NCBI GenBank assembly: GCA_015143295.1
Contig: CM026565.1
Location: 16,254,548-16,318,547 of the forward strand
Source of the DNA: Tetracentron sinense
Taxonomy: Eukaryota; Streptophyta; Magnoliopsida; Trochodendrales; Trochodendraceae
DNA length: 64,000 bases
Direction: 5' to 3'
Position numbers and translations under genes: made by a program. Below, piece after piece: positions 1 through 11,430 of this stretch. Under the pieces are notes generated by a model, which made no database searches, had not been told where the DNA came from, and saw only the letters and a list, made by a program, of their open reading frames with translations. Position 1 is the first letter of the stretch; each line of letters starts with the position of its first letter.

Positions 1-1381
1 AGCCTCTTCTTTAACTCCATGAAGCTTACCTCGTACTTCTTGCTCCAAGTAAACTTAGCGTTCTTCCTCGTAAGATAGGTAAAAAGAGCCGCTAAGCTAG
101 AGAATCCTTCCACAAACCTCCTGTAGTACCCTGCCAGGCTGAGAAAACTGTGAATCTCGGTGACACTCTTCGGTGCCTAGTTCATCACTACATTCATCTT
201 CGTAGAATTGACTGAGATCCCCTCGGTAGATACCATGTGGCCAAGAAACGCCACCTTCTCCAACTAGAACTCGCACTTGCTCAACTTAGCATATAGGCTA
301 TGCTCTCGAAGAGTCTACAACGTAAGGCGGTGATCTCTCACATGACCATCCCGTGTCTTGGAATACACAAGGATATCATCGACGAACGTGATCACACATC
401 GATCGAGAGATGACTTGAATACCCGGTTCATCAAATCTATAAAAGTTGCCAGGACATTCGTCAGACCAAAAGGCATAACCAGGAACTCATAGTACCTATA
501 CCGAGTCCTGAAGGTAGTCTTGGGAGCATCTTCAGCCTTGATCTTCAACTGATGATACCTAGATCGAAGATCAATCTTTGAGAAGAACTTCGCTCCCTTA
601 AGCTGGTCAAACAAATCGTCTATCTGAGGTAATGGATATCGATTCTTGATCGTCACCTTGTTTAGCTGTCTGTAGTCAATGCACATCCGCATCAACTCTT
701 CCTTCTTCTTCACGAAGAGCATAGAAGCTCCCCATGGTGAAACACTCGACCGGATGAAGCCAAGGCCCTAAAATTCCTCCAACTGCTCCTTCAACTCCTT
801 AAGCTCAATAGGGGCCATCCTGTATGGAGCCCTAGAAATCGGAGCAGTACTAGGAGTAAGCTTAATAGCGAACTCTATCTCTCGATCCGGAGGCAATCCC
901 GATAATACCTCTGGAAACACATCCAGGTACTCACTCACTACTGGAATAGCTGAGGTGTCTTGCACTTGCAAACTCGAGAGACTAAGGGCTGCAAAGCAAG
1001 CGATGTCTCTCTTACGTATCCCTAGGAAATGAAATGGCTTCACACCCGCTGGCCTGAAGTCCAGCATCTTCTCAAAGCACGCTACATGCCCATAGTGAGT
1101 CGAGAGCCAATCCATCCTGAGGATGACATCGAAGTCCAAATATTAGAACTCAAGGATGATCATATCGACTGGTAACTCATGCTGCTCAACTTGCACAACA
1201 CAACCCCGATACACCTTGTCTGTATCAACCGACTTGCTGAGCAGAGTCGAAATGGACAAGTCCTGTGGTAATCGACTCGGCTCTAAAGTAAAGCCTTTGG
1301 CGAAACTAGGCGAGATAAATGAATGTGTTGTTCCAATGTCAAACAACACCCGCGCTAAACACTCGCTAATGAGCAAGGCGC
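1..1381 (-). pseudogene. pol: E1 pol: protease, RT, start of RNase H (decayed)
   Basis: Read from 1381 down. The aspartic protease region has a D-I-G triad followed by THSFIS (about 1340-1310); active retropepsins have D-T/S-G, so the site may be dead. RT follows: [18 protein letters not shown] near 690-640, VMPFGLTN near 480-455, and the FVDDILVYS catalytic box near 385-360. RNase H begins below 300 and is cut by the window edge. In-frame stops near 1140 and 770 divide the frame. Homology is clear from motif order. Confidence 0.88.
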
Positions 1382-1518
1382 CTAAATATTTAAACTAACT
1401 TACGTTAATAAATTTCACAAGTCACACATATTATATAGGTAACATGTTTGTACAAGCATGTATATACATCACATACAAACAACATTTCATAAACTTAAAC
1501 AACTTCACTTGAGCGTAC
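1382..1518 (-). other. E1 candidate spliceosomal intron, gag/protease junction (137 nt)
   Basis: On minus, the donor is CAAG|GTACGC and the acceptor ATTTAG|GCGCC. It lies between the gag zinc-knuckle exon and the protease exon. Removing it joins a first-position G to the next exon (phase 1) and keeps the frame open; retained, it ends gag at an in-frame stop. The same GT-AG insertion occurs at the same codon in E2, E3 and E4. Splicing is inferred; no transcript evidence is available here. Confidence 0.72.
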
Positions 1519-2737
1519 CTTGCACAACATCATCTGATGCATGTGCATCCTGCTCGGTCATAGCGAAAACTCTTCCTTGATTCGCCTAGCGAGGCGGCTG
1601 GGTGGGATGTGGAGGCTTAGAAGCCTGTGAAGATCCTTATTGTGCAGTCTGCCTAAGTGGAGGTTGGACTCCCTAAGGCGTGGCCTGCAACTGCCTCCTT
1701 GGGCAATCCTTGATCACGTGGCCATGCTTGCCACAATGGAAGCAACTACCCGAGAGCTTACGGAACTCTCCTACCCTGTGTCTCTTGCCACATATGGCAC
1801 ACTCATCAAAAGAAAACTACGGTGAGGAAGCTAGCGGCGTATACCTAGGGACCTGTGAAACCATAGAGCGCAGTGCCTATGGGGCAAAAGTAGGCCTATG
1901 AGCCTGCATAAGCAGAGAAATCTGGAACGAAGCAGTCCTGGCCCTCTTCTCAGTCGGTGCTGAGCCACTGGACTATCCTCTGGACAGGCCTCTTTCGAAG
2001 CCACTGTCCCTCCTCTTGAGAAACTCCAGAGAATTCCTCTCGGCGATGTTCGCCTTTCCTACAATATCCTTCCAGGTCTCCACCTAGAACATAGAAACCC
2101 AATCTCGGATAAAAGACCGCAACCCATCCTCAAACTTCTTGACTCACATACTCTCAGTAGCGATCAGATGTGGGGAAAATCTCAAACGTTCGACGAACTT
2201 CGCCTCATACTCGGCTACGCTCGTCTCTCCCTGCTCAAGGAACACAAATACTCTTACCTTCTGTTCCCTGATAAATCTGGGGAAGTACTTCTCATAGAAT
2301 ACATCTAGAAACTCTCCCCATGTCCAGGGTAACCCTGCCTTTGCAACATCTCTTTGCCTCTGGGCAGCTCTCCACCAATGCTTGGCTTCACCTTCCATCA
2401 CCAAGGAAGCCCACTTGATTCGCTACTCATCTGTACAGTGGAGTGCCTAGAAGATCTTCTCTAACTGCATGATCCATGTCTCCAAAACCAGGGGATCCAA
2501 AGTCCCATAAAAAGTAGGAGGCCGTAGTCTCCGAAAAGCCTCTAGTCCTGAAGTGTGATGTATTGGAGGAGGTGCAGGTGCAGCAGTAACAGGAGTATCA
2601 ACCCTGTTTACAAGCCCAGTCATTGCTACTACCATTGTTCCAAGGCTTTGAGTCAAGTCGGGCTGCTCATCACCCACAGGAACATCTCCTCCATTTCCTC
2701 GGGTCTGATACCCTCTACCTTGAATGTTCTACCTCAT
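1519..2737 (-). pseudogene. gag: E1 gag (decayed)
   Basis: The start is the ATG whose complement is at 2735-2737, equivalent to the gag start of the other copies. A retrotransposon gag domain is visible as FRRLRPPTFYGTLDPLVLETW (about 2540-2480) and EGEAKHWWRAAQ (about 2400-2350). A CCHC knuckle, CFHCGKHGHVIKDC, lies near 1745-1695, preceded by a second Cys-rich motif. In-frame stops include codon 3 and a cluster near 2445-2405. Gag packages RNA and forms the virus-like particle in intact relatives. Confidence 0.82.
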
Positions 2738-2747
2738 GATAATAATC

Positions 2748-2749
2748 CT
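2748..2749 (-). promoter_or_regulatory. E1 candidate leader splice acceptor before gag
   Basis: Minus reads CCTCAG|G, 10 nt before the gag ATG. E2, E3 and E4 have YAG|G at the equivalent place. It may pair with the LTR donor at 4138. Inferred from conservation only. Confidence 0.4.
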
Positions 2750-2992
2750 GAGGATAATAGGAAACGTCAAACTCTTGAATACTTCAGTTCAATGAGCATT
2801 TAGTGCTTTATATAAGCATCATATACATCAGAGTATACACATGAAGCATAAGCATACCACAGAGTCCTAGCGAAGCTACGTTCTCACAGTCTCGTATATG
2901 TTCGTCTGAGTTCTAAGTTCAACTCAAGGAACACCGCCCTAAACCTACTTCCACTTAGAGCACAATCGAGCCCAAGGGAAGTTAATCCCTAA

Positions 2993-3004
2993 GCTCTGAT
3001 ACCA
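2993..3004 (-). promoter_or_regulatory. E1 primer-binding site
   Basis: Minus reads TGGTATCAGAGC, the complement of the initiator tRNA-Met 3' end, 4 nt inside the 5' LTR. It primes minus-strand DNA synthesis. Confidence 0.9.
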
Positions 3005-3275
3005 AGTCTATCGCGACCCAAAATACCTCCTAGGAGTTAGGGATACTTTAGTTCGTGACCGCCGTATCATACATCCCGCATGACACCTAAGGCGTACATA
3101 ACAACCTGTCAGAGTACACAAGTTATATAACATAGCGTAAATGATTTATAATAAAATACTCCTATAATTCAGTCCAAGTCTTGACCAAAATAACATATCC
3201 AAAAATATGGAGTATGAAGTGGACAAGTCCCACTCTCAACATGCACAAAATATCAGTATGATCCCTCTCACTCTC

Positions 3276-3419
3276 TCAACCGAAATGAAAGTTGGGTCGC
3301 CTATCCAGCAATCCATCATCCTGGTAATGCTCCATAGAGGGCTCCGGATCATAGTATTCTTCCTCTATCCAAGACTCCATACCACAAACGTCAAATGGAA
3401 CACGTGCACCTACCGAAGT
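3276..3419 (-). pseudogene. E1 LTR small frame (start codon lost)
   Basis: Homologue of the small frames at 8707, 22457, 30040 and 60813. The peptide keeps VPFDVCGMESWIEEEYYDPE, aligning with the PFDxC and PW(V/I)EEEY core. The codon where the others have ATG reads ACT. The frame is open upstream as far as an ATG at 3456-3458, so translation from there is possible. Despite strong nucleotide divergence the WIEEEY core is kept, with GAA for GAG changes. Function unknown. Confidence 0.5.
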
Positions 3420-4353
3420 CAATAATCGGCTGAACATGGAATACTCAGTGATATACAAACTACTAACTAACAGTGAATAATATCATGAACATGCATAAGC
3501 TTAGAGTATATCATTCGTGAAAGTAGTTACCAAAATCCTTTTCTTAATAGTATTCGTGTGAAATCAAAACCAAGTAAATCTTGTCATGTGATAATCATAT
3601 TCTTGTGAGTTCTTGTGAATTCTTACGAAAGTTGGGATTCCTTATGAGCATTCGAGGATCTAAGTATGCATGATTACTTGTGAACTTGCGAGCTTGTGAA
3701 CTTGTGAGCTTGTGAGACATGACTACTTGTGAGTCCATATATGATGGGATTCCTTGTGAGCTTTAAAACGATCTCTGAACTTGTCACTTACCAACCCATA
3801 GTTTGGTCTTATCAATTCTTGTGAGCTTGTGAGAATTCTTTTAACAAAACCTTGCTCATAAACTTTTTGAAATACCTTTCTTGTGAGAAATCATTGGATC
3901 ATGTGAGACATATAAACATCATGCTAGACTTGTGAACATAAGGTGCATATAGTACTTGTGAATCTCATGGTGAACTTAGAAAACTTGTAAACATGGCATC
4001 ATATTCATAGAATTTCAATAGTAGTGATAGCTTACATCTCATATACCAATCATCATCCGAATCAATCCAAGAACAACCTTAAACATAGTGTTTTGCCTTA
4101 AAAATAATAGTACATGGTAGGTAGTAGAGTGTATCTACCTTTCTAGATCAACCCTTTGATCTAAAACGCTTTAGAAAGGTTGAAAAGCGAGAAGGAACGC
4201 CTTTGATGTTGAGAAATCAACTCAAGAACATCCAAGCACCAAAACCCAAGAACCTCTTCCTTCTTCCTCTTTCTTTTCTTCTCTTTCTCTCTCTTTTCTC
4301 TTTTCTCTTTTCTTAGTGATCTAGGGTTTGTGAAACCCTAAGGCACGAAATTG

Positions 4354-4367
4354 GGCTATTTATAGCC
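4354..4367 (-). promoter_or_regulatory. E1 LTR TATA box
   Basis: Minus reads GGCTATAAATAGCC, about 75 nt downstream of the palindrome array. A transcription start is expected about 30 nt further on. Confidence 0.7.
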
Positions 4368-4438
4368 AAAGGGAATGAGTCAAAGACTCATACACCCTTC
4401 AAAATATCTCAGAAGGTAGGCCATGGGCAAAAACAGGA

Positions 4439-4575
4439 TGATCGGCCGACCGGTAGAGATGATCGGTTGACCGGTCAAAAATCATCTCTCTGTCCAAAAA
4501 TCCCATACAAAATTTTGGGCATTTGGTCGACCGATCAAGGTTCGGTTGACCGGTAGCAAATTCGATCAACCGGAT
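4439..4575 (-). promoter_or_regulatory. E1 palindrome array with central box
   Basis: Five to six degenerate words of the form CGGTTGACCGGT or TTGGTCGACCGA. In the middle (4484-4515) is the shared box, here CTCTCTGTCCAAAAATCCC followed by ATACAAAA. It lies just upstream of the TATA box. The same design is seen in all Tekay-type and SIRE LTRs of the window except truncated copies. Confidence 0.65.
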
Positions 4576-7145
4576 TTGCCTATATTTTCCCTGTTTTGTC
4601 CAGTTCTATGTTCTTCTTCCCTCTTCCTTCTTCTATACTTATACTTATTTTACTTTAAAACATTTAAGTTCAAGTTTTAAATTAAAATGAGGAAGTACCC
4701 GCTATTTGAATCCAATAAAAATAATTTGAAATTCCACTTCTTCATAACTCAAAATCTGAATTTCTAGTTTTAGGCAAAACCCGATAAATCTGGTTCGTCG
4801 TAACTTTTCCCATTGCTCGAAAGCCATTCTAATCATATGAATAAAACCCCATAAAATTAACTAAGCTTAGTTAACCTATAAACAACCATTACCAGGACTT
4901 TTCATCTCAAATTTTGGAAATTTACATTTCATGGTCACTATTCATAGCACTATTCACAGCACTATGAAAATGAGATCCGGGGTTCTAAAGTTAGAGTCAG
5001 ACTTGATGCTGATGAGTCCAACTCCTTGGATTGTCATAAGATGTAAACAACCTTGCCATCCGGCTAAACCATCCTTTTGCATTCACCTGGACTTCTTTTC
5101 TTCTCATTCTCGCCTGACAGTCTCTTTGACGGTGTCAAACTTTTTGAAGGCGTTAAAGAGACCTCAGCATCCTTTGGAAGTGTAACTCCAGAAGGCTATG
5201 CAAATATATTTTCTCCTTGAACAACTAATTCATCATTGAACAATACATCCGCATCATGAACTTTAGAGTGGTCAAAAGGCATGGAGGTGCTGGGATGCGA
5301 ATATTTCGGCCTCTATAAACACCCTTAACACATTGATGAAAAGTGGATGGTACAAGTTGAAATTTGTGAAATCAAGGACGACCAAGGAATACTTTGTAAT
5401 TCATTTACATCAATAACATGCATTCGAACTAAAGCATTAATAGGACTAACTTGTAAATCAATTGAAATAAAAGCCACTGTATTTTGACATTGCCTGGCAA
5501 AACAAGATATTTCAATCGGCTATTTCATAATTTTGGAGAGGTTTAGACCTATTACCTTGGTTGTAGATAGTGGCAAAAGATTTAGAGAGGAACCTGGATC
5601 CATCAAAGCTCTTTTGGCTTCAAAAGTATTGATCAAGGCAATGATATAGAGAGGCCTATTGTGACCTGTTGAGGAAACATCCATGTTATCAACAGTAAAA
5701 TTGATATTTTGAATGGCTTCTCTGATAGGCTTCCTTGTTGCAGCATATGTGAGCAAACAGTGCTCTCAGCTATTGCCATCAAAGAGACTATAGTAGCTAT
5801 TCTTGACGTTATCAAGAATCTTTACTAACCAAAGAAGCTTTTAAACTTTGGTGAACGAGACAAAGTCTATATCTCGGAAGATGCACAGGATGTAACAGCC
5901 TTTTGATCATCCTCTCCTGACGCTATTTCTCCCAAATTGTGACTGGACATTGCAACCACATCCTTACCATTATGGCTCGGTAATAGATTCTTATGCACTG
6001 ACTTCTCTGGGTCAATGAAAATTTTCAAGTGTCTAGTAGCAATCTTTTCATGAAAAATCCATCGTAGGGTGAAACAATCTCGGGTTGCATGATGTACTAT
6101 TATGTGGTACAAACAATACTTTTCATCTTCTTTTTCACTTTCTGAAGGCGAATGCAGCTGTGGAGGAGGCTACAAGACACCATCACTTATCCAGTTATCC
6201 AGAATATGAATTACTTCTATTATACTGCAAGGGAAAGGCGGCGGAATATCTTCTGGCTTAAATTTGAATCTCCTATCTGACTGAGGAGGGTATTATCTTG
6301 ATGTTGGTCATCATCCTTAGGCTTCCATAGCCATTGCTGAAAGTCTTCTATCGTGACGATTTGGCTTATCATCATATCCAAACTGAAGGGCTCTCGAAGT
6401 ATTAGTGCGTGAAACAGCAGTGTTAAGGCATTGAGCTACATCATATAACTTTGCAAATTTACCAATAGTGTCTACTTCCAAGTAAGCCCTATATTCCCTT
6501 GTAGTATCATCCACGCACAACTAAACAAGTCTTTCTTCAGTGGCAGGCTCAAGACAATTGAGAACCAAATGCCAAAAACAACGAACATACTCAGTTAAGT
6601 CCTCACTACTCTTATGTCTCTCCATAGAAAGGGTGTTCAAAGTGATGCACTCCTCCATAGAAAGAATTTCTTCGAAAAGGCGCTAACCATTTCCTCCCAT
6701 GAATGGATTGTATTAGTCGGCAGTATCGTGTACCAGGAAAAAGCTCTATCGCTAAGAGACTTTGAGAACTCTCATATGTGTAAGTTTTTGCTTCCAGCAT
6801 TCCTGCCCAAAGTATCAACAAAGCGTATAACATGTTCCCTACATTTCTTGTTCTGCCATTGTAAAGAGTAAATTAAGGAGCGATGTAACCTGGAGGATTC
6901 TCCATTCGAAGGAGTTCTAGTGAAAATGGAGGTGTAGAGCCCCGGACTTTTTCACATTTAATGCATGACACTTTCGTTGCCATTTTGCCTTTAAATAGGT
7001 ATAATTAATAAATAAGGAAGAAATTGGAAATTATGAAACGTCAGAAATGTTCGTTTTCGAAGTACGAACCCAAGCAAGTTGAATCGTCAAAATCGGACGA
7101 ACGAGTCAAAAGTTATGGCCAAAACAGTTTGGACCTGCAGACCAC

Positions 7146-7334
7146 CGATCGCTCGGTCCATGGAGCGATCGATCGGTCCAAAACCAATCGCTCGGAGGCT
7201 ATTGACTGGTCAAGATTTTTGTATGGGGAAATTTTCCAGAGAGTGAAATTTTAACCGATTGCTCGATTATGAAACTGATCGATCGGTAGGCAACCGATCG
7301 ATCGGTCATTAACACCGATCGCTCGGTACTCGCG
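7146..7334 (+). promoter_or_regulatory. Solo LTR A palindrome array and box
   Basis: Repeated CGATCGATCGGT and CGATCGCTCGGT words, on both sides of GGGGAAATTTTCCAGAGAG (7223-7241). Confidence 0.7.
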
Positions 7335-8706
7335 TTTTTGTAGAAATTTCAGTAAGGGTATTATGGTCTTTTGGTCGGTTCACTCTTACCTTAAGAGTTT
7401 AACCCGAGTCTTTAGGGCTTCATTTCGACACTTAGAGAGATTGGGAGATAAGAAGAGAGGAGAGGGCGATTCCTAAACCTAGGGTTTCCATTTTGGAGAG
7501 AAATGAAGGGGTTTGTGAACCCACACTCAACTCAAGCCCATTTTTCTTCAAGATCAAGGCACAAGCTTGTGAGGAGCATCTCCTCAAGCTAGGGCAGCAA
7601 CTCACGGTCGTTTTTGGAAGGGGATTTCTTCCTCACTTGATCAAGGTCGGTACTTCTTGCTACCCTCCTAGTTATAGTTCTTCTTCCCCTTTATTTTCTT
7701 TGTGTTCCTTTATACATCCATGTATTATGAGATGGGTTGTGGATGGTGAATGGTGAATGGTGAATGGTGAATGGTGAATGATGAATGGAGATGAATGTGG
7801 GCGATTGGATGCCGTGTGTATTAATGTGATGGATGAACGGGGAGGGCATTGTACCCATAATAAACATACATATGTGAAGTGAGTAAAACCCACCTAGAAA
7901 AGCATGTTGTAGGGTTAATAAATAATGAATGCACCATGTTTGATGAAATGCCAAGGTGAATAAAATGAATAATAAATTAAGAAAATGCATGTTTAAGGTT
8001 TATGGAAATTGTTAGGGTCATGATAGTGTGATTGTTTGCTTTCCCTAAATGATATGAATATTAAATTGCCCAAATCATTGATGTTATGTGTTATGAATTA
8101 CTCAAATGCCATATTTAATTCCAAATGCAAGTATGCACACGACCTCACGAGCACGCATACATGACATGATTTACCGAGGTTTTCAAGAATGGGATTTAGA
8201 GATGGGGCATATCCTACGATATGTTTTACCTCGCTTTTGGCAAGGACAAGACAATCATGCATACATATCATAAGAAGGGTCTCCCTTCCCTCGCAAGTGC
8301 ATCTCACAAGGACATCTCACAAGTGAATCTCACAAGTGGAAGGACAAGCATGAGCAATCTAGGAAGAAGGGTCTCCCTTCCCTCACAAGTAGATTACTTT
8401 TCAGAACAAGCAAGCATGATACACGCATGATACAAGCATGACACGCATGACACGGTAGACAAGGTTTCAAGCATAAAAAAAAAGGGTAATTTCAGTCAAG
8501 TCAAGTGCACAAGATTTCAAGGGTTTTACCGGCTTTTATGATTGCACACATGATGAATTATATTGCTTTACTTTATTGTCATGATATGAATCATTCCTGC
8601 TTTATATGTGTGAATTATTTCCTGCTTTATGTATGCTATACGTATGCTATGACTGTTGGTTAGTGCTTGGTACCCGCTGAGTATTCCATGCTCAGCCGTA
8701 CTTCTT

Positions 8707-8826
8707 ATGTCGGCAGGTGATGGCGGAGCAGCTGCTCTTTTTGATGTCTGTGCTCCGAGCCCTTGGGTGGAGGAGGAGTACGTCGAGGAACCTTTGGAGG
8801 AACCTCCAGTAGAGGGTTACCATTAG
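8707..8826 (+). CDS. Solo LTR A small ORF, acidic PWVEEEY peptide (39 aa)
   Basis: ATG TCG GCA GGT start, then a peptide with FDVCAPSPWVEEEYVEEP and a C-terminus EGYH. It is strongly acidic, with no signal peptide or membrane segment. It starts 11 nt after a conserved hairpin (GCTGAG, 9-nt loop, CTCAGC). Compared with the 60813 copy, indels are in multiples of three and many changes are at third positions, which suggests selection on the protein. I recognise no known family. A role in element expression, RNA handling or as a leader uORF is possible; none is shown. Confidence 0.6.
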   Translation: MSAGDGGAAALFDVCAPSPWVEEEYVEEPLEEPPVEGYH

Positions 8827-9679
8827 GTGGTTGTAGATTCTGAGTGAATAGCTGTGGGTGAGATGAGAGATATACATTCATGTATTTTGGCGGGTCTGTC
8901 CGCACTTTCTTTTGGTTACTTTTTGTATAAACTTTGATTTGCGTATGCATATACATAGAGGTTTGGTAGACTTCCGCTGTGTCTTATAGTTATGCTTCCG
9001 CTGTTATCCTCTATTGTATATGCTCTGTGGGCGTTTTTGCAGGTGGTTTGTCAAGCAAGTCATGTAAGTCATGATTTAGTCGTCCGCGATTCACTCTAAC
9101 TCCTAGGGTGGGTTTTGGGTCGCGACAGGAGGTCTGATGTTAAAGGCGCCTATAATTTCTAATCGTCAAGCATGCTCCTTCTCAAACATGGTTGAAAAAT
9201 CCTCTGTCCTAATGAAGGCTATCATCTTACCATGATCATGATCTCTAAACTCTTGATAGTCATGGCTGGGATATGTAGTGAAATCTTATGCATGACTACC
9301 ATGCACAAGAGTTTTGATTATAGGACTTCTTTCAAGATTCTGGCCTGGCGAAGGAGTTCGATCTGGGTGATCTTTAGCTTGAATATGTTAAACCTTCCTA
9401 AAGGTCTCTTCCATATATTTCTCAGAGGCTAAGATCTGGTTAGTCATCTTGTCATGAATTTACTAAATCTGGTTCTGTAACTGAGCTTGCATCTGGATCT
9501 GCATCTACGGCTGAGAAGCTTGAAGTTGCGTGATGATTGGCCTAAGAAAAGAACTCAGATTTGCTCCTTCAGGCCTGGAAGTGGTAGATCCTTTCCAGAC
9601 ATCTTCCAGAGTAGCCGAACTTGAAGGATTTCCCCTCTTACTCACCATTGTCTTTCAGGATTGATGCAACTCTTAGGTA

Positions 9680-9696
9680 CGCAGTGGAGTCGCTAA
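9680..9696 (-). promoter_or_regulatory. Old Tat-type element, probable primer site
   Basis: Minus reads TTAGCGACTCCACTGCG, close to the TGGCGACTCCACTGGGG-type primer site typical of Tat/Ogre elements. It lies about 30 nt before the gag ATG at 9648. Confidence 0.5.
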
Positions 9697-9698
9697 TT

Positions 9699-9803
9699 GT
9701 TGAATCTTAGGATTTGGAAGCTTCTTGATCTGGACAGATGATTGTATCATCATCTTTAAGCTTCAATGACTGGATCATCTTCTCCAATATTTCTGATGGA
9801 TCA
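9699..9803 (-). repeat. Old Tat-type 5' LTR, inner end
   Basis: Sequence between the primer site and the E2 insertion. It should join the LTR-like sequence at 19047-19800 across E2. The 5-bp flanks of E2 are GATCA (left) and AATCA (right), one mismatch. Confidence 0.45.
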
Positions 9804-10839
9804 TGTAGAACCACAGACTTTTCGTACCTAATGAATAGCACTCTCATAGCCAATTGGCCTTTCACGTATTCCGATTAATAAATAAAGAAGAATGGGAAGA
9901 TTCTAAAATGCCAAAAATGTTCCTCTTCGAAAGATGAATCCAACGCAAGTTGAATCGTCAAAATCCGATGAACTAGTCAAAAGTTATGGTCAACTTACCA
10001 AAGTGGGAAAATGAGAGAAAACAAGAAAATTAGCAAAAACACACAGTCACTGGTTGATCGAATCTGCTACCGGTCGACTGAACACCTACCGGTCGACTAA
10101 TGCCCATTTGGGGGAAAGTTTGATCATTTAGGTGACCTAGATCATCCCCAAAGCTTGGATTTCTCAATCCAAAGCTCAAGCACGCGTGGAGTTCTTTCTC
10201 CAAGCTCGGCAGCGTTCGTCCTCGGCATTTTCAAGGGTTTCTTTCCTTCTTCAAGGTCGGTACCCTATGCTACCCTCTTAGTCATATTTTCCCTTCTCTT
10301 TCCTTATTTCTTTGATTCTCCTAAATTATGAGCAATCTATGAGATGGATTGCATGTGTGGAGATGTATGTTGGATGATGGATGCCATATGGATGTTGTGT
10401 TGTAATGAAAATAAATGTGAAGGGCATTTTACCAAATAATGAATACAAAATGGATGATGGATGGATTTGATAAATCATTAATCAAGAAAAACATGCTTCA
10501 AGATGAGTGAAAATTCTAGGGTTTTATGATAGTGTGATTATTCGTGATTATTCGCTTTCTATAATGGCATGAATATTTTTATGTGTTGAAATAAATGCGA
10601 TTCCATGTGTTATCAAATTTCAAATGTCATGTTTAATTCCAAGCTATAGCATGTACACGACTTCATGAGCACGGCATGCATGACATGGTTCATCAGTGTT
10701 TTTCAAGAACAAGGGTTTTATTCTCGATTCACGAACACCATGACAAAGCCAAATGTAAGGGTTGGTAAAAAGAGGTAAGGCATATCCTAAGATATGTTTT
10801 GCCTCGCTTTTGACAAGATCAAGAACGTGTCAAGCAAGA

Positions 10840-11010
10840 TTTCATTTCATTGAAATGAGGGGCTATACCACCCTTCCTCACAAGTGCATCTCATTGAAAT
10901 GAAGGGGTTCTATACCACCCTCCCTCGCAAGTGCATCTCATTGAAATGAGGGGGTTCTATACCGCCCTCCCTCACAAGTCCATCTCATTGAAAAGAGGGG
11001 TTTCCCCTCC
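10840..11010 (+). repeat. E2 LTR tandem repeat, about 48-bp unit
   Basis: About four units, each containing TTCATTGAAATGA or CTCATTGAAATGAG (a self-complementary word) and CCTCCCTC(G/A)CAAGTG. The 3' LTR (18185-18325) has about three. It occupies the same LTR position as the 69-bp repeat of E3. Confidence 0.8.
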
Positions 11011-11325
11011 CTCACAAGTGCATCTCACATGTTTAATTTCCAAGCAAGCAAGAACATGACATGACACGCATGACACGATAAGACAAGCAAGATAGAACAT
11101 TACAAGACAAGTTTTCAAGCACGAAAAGATTATCTTAAGTCAAGTCAAGCACACGATGATTTCAAGAGTTTTTCCAGCTTTGATGTGATGCAAGCATAAA
11201 ATATAAACTGTTTACTTCCCTGTTATTATATGAACTGCTTCCTGCTTTATTTCATAATTATGTTGCTATGACTGTTGGTTAGTATTTGGTACCCGCTGAG
11301 TATTCCATGCTCAGCCGTACGTCTT

Positions 11326-11430
11326 ATGTCAGCAGGTATTGAGGGAGCTATGGCTCCATTTGATATTTATGCTCCTAGTCCCTGGGTGGAAGAGGAGTAC
11401 ATCGAGGAGGTTCCTGGGAGCCTCAGGTAG
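11326..11430 (+). pseudogene. E2 5' LTR small ORF (frameshifted at the 3' end)
   Basis: ATG TCA GCA GGT, then PFDIYAPSPWVEEEYIEEV. A small deletion after codon 30 leads to an early TAG, 34 codons in all. The usual C-terminal EGYx end is present downstream in another frame. The conserved part carries synonymous third-position changes relative to 8707 (for example CCC and GAA). Confidence 0.5.

Larger units (their letters stand above)
1..4989 (-). mobile_element. E1: Tekay-type Ty3/gypsy chromovirus, 5' part only
   Basis: Read on minus: 5' LTR (3009-4989), primer site, gag, a short intron and pol up to RNase H; integrase and 3' LTR lie beyond base 1. RT, protease and gag motifs match the other three Tekay elements here, but E1 is the most diverged. 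Gag and pol carry several in-frame stops. It is inserted in an old Tat-like element whose coding remains resume at about 4990. No target duplication can be checked because the other end is outside the window. Confidence 0.88.
3009..4989 (-). repeat. E1 5' LTR
   Basis: On minus it starts TTTAGAACCCCGG (first bases changed from TGTAG) and ends GGTCGCGATA (CA changed to TA) next to the primer site. It contains a palindrome array with a central box (4439-4575), a TATA box (4354-4367), a splice-donor-like AAG|GTAGATAC at 4138, a stretch rich in CTTGTGAGCTTGTGAACTTG-like words (about 3600-3990), and the small-frame block (3276-3419). The layout equals that of the other Tekay LTRs; the sequence is clearly diverged. 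Confidence 0.82.
6933..9127 (+). repeat. Solo LTR A, Tekay type, with target duplication
   Basis: Starts TGTAGAGCCCCGG and ends GGGTCGCGACA. It is flanked on both sides by GGAGG (6928-6932 and 9128-9132), a perfect 5-bp duplication. No internal region is present, so it arose by LTR-LTR recombination. It holds a palindrome array (7146-7334) with box (7216-7246), a donor-like GATCAAG|GTCGGTAC (7646), a short repeat zone near 8270-8400, a hairpin, and an intact small frame (8707-8826). A GGTGAAT simple repeat is at 7745-7790. No clear TATA box is seen. Confidence 0.93.
4990..9648 (-). pseudogene. Old Tat/Ogre-type element: gag and protease remains
   Basis: Read on minus from an ATG at 9648, gag N-terminus MVSKRGNPSSSATLEDVWKG then a Gln-rich stretch (9648-9128). 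After the solo LTR (6933-9127) it continues with gag-like sequence at 6932-6300. A protease-like block at 5756-5520 has LMDPGSSLNLLPLSTTKVIG, matching the Tat/Ogre pattern in which D-x-G-S-(S/A)-L-N follows a long gag. Protease-RT linker-like sequence runs to about 5050, where E1 is inserted. RT, RNase H and integrase are absent. Many stops and frameshifts make this the oldest recognisable layer on the left side. Confidence 0.65.

Noticed and set aside
2993..3004. tRNA gene at the TGGTATCAGAGC sites
   Set aside because: Only the 12-nt complement of the tRNA 3' end is present, beside an LTR; no cloverleaf.
7493..8826. Splicing of an upstream LTR frame (7493-7645) onto the small ORF as one protein
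   Set aside because: The phase at the donor differs between LTR copies and does not match the PWVEEEY frame, and upstream frames are not conserved.
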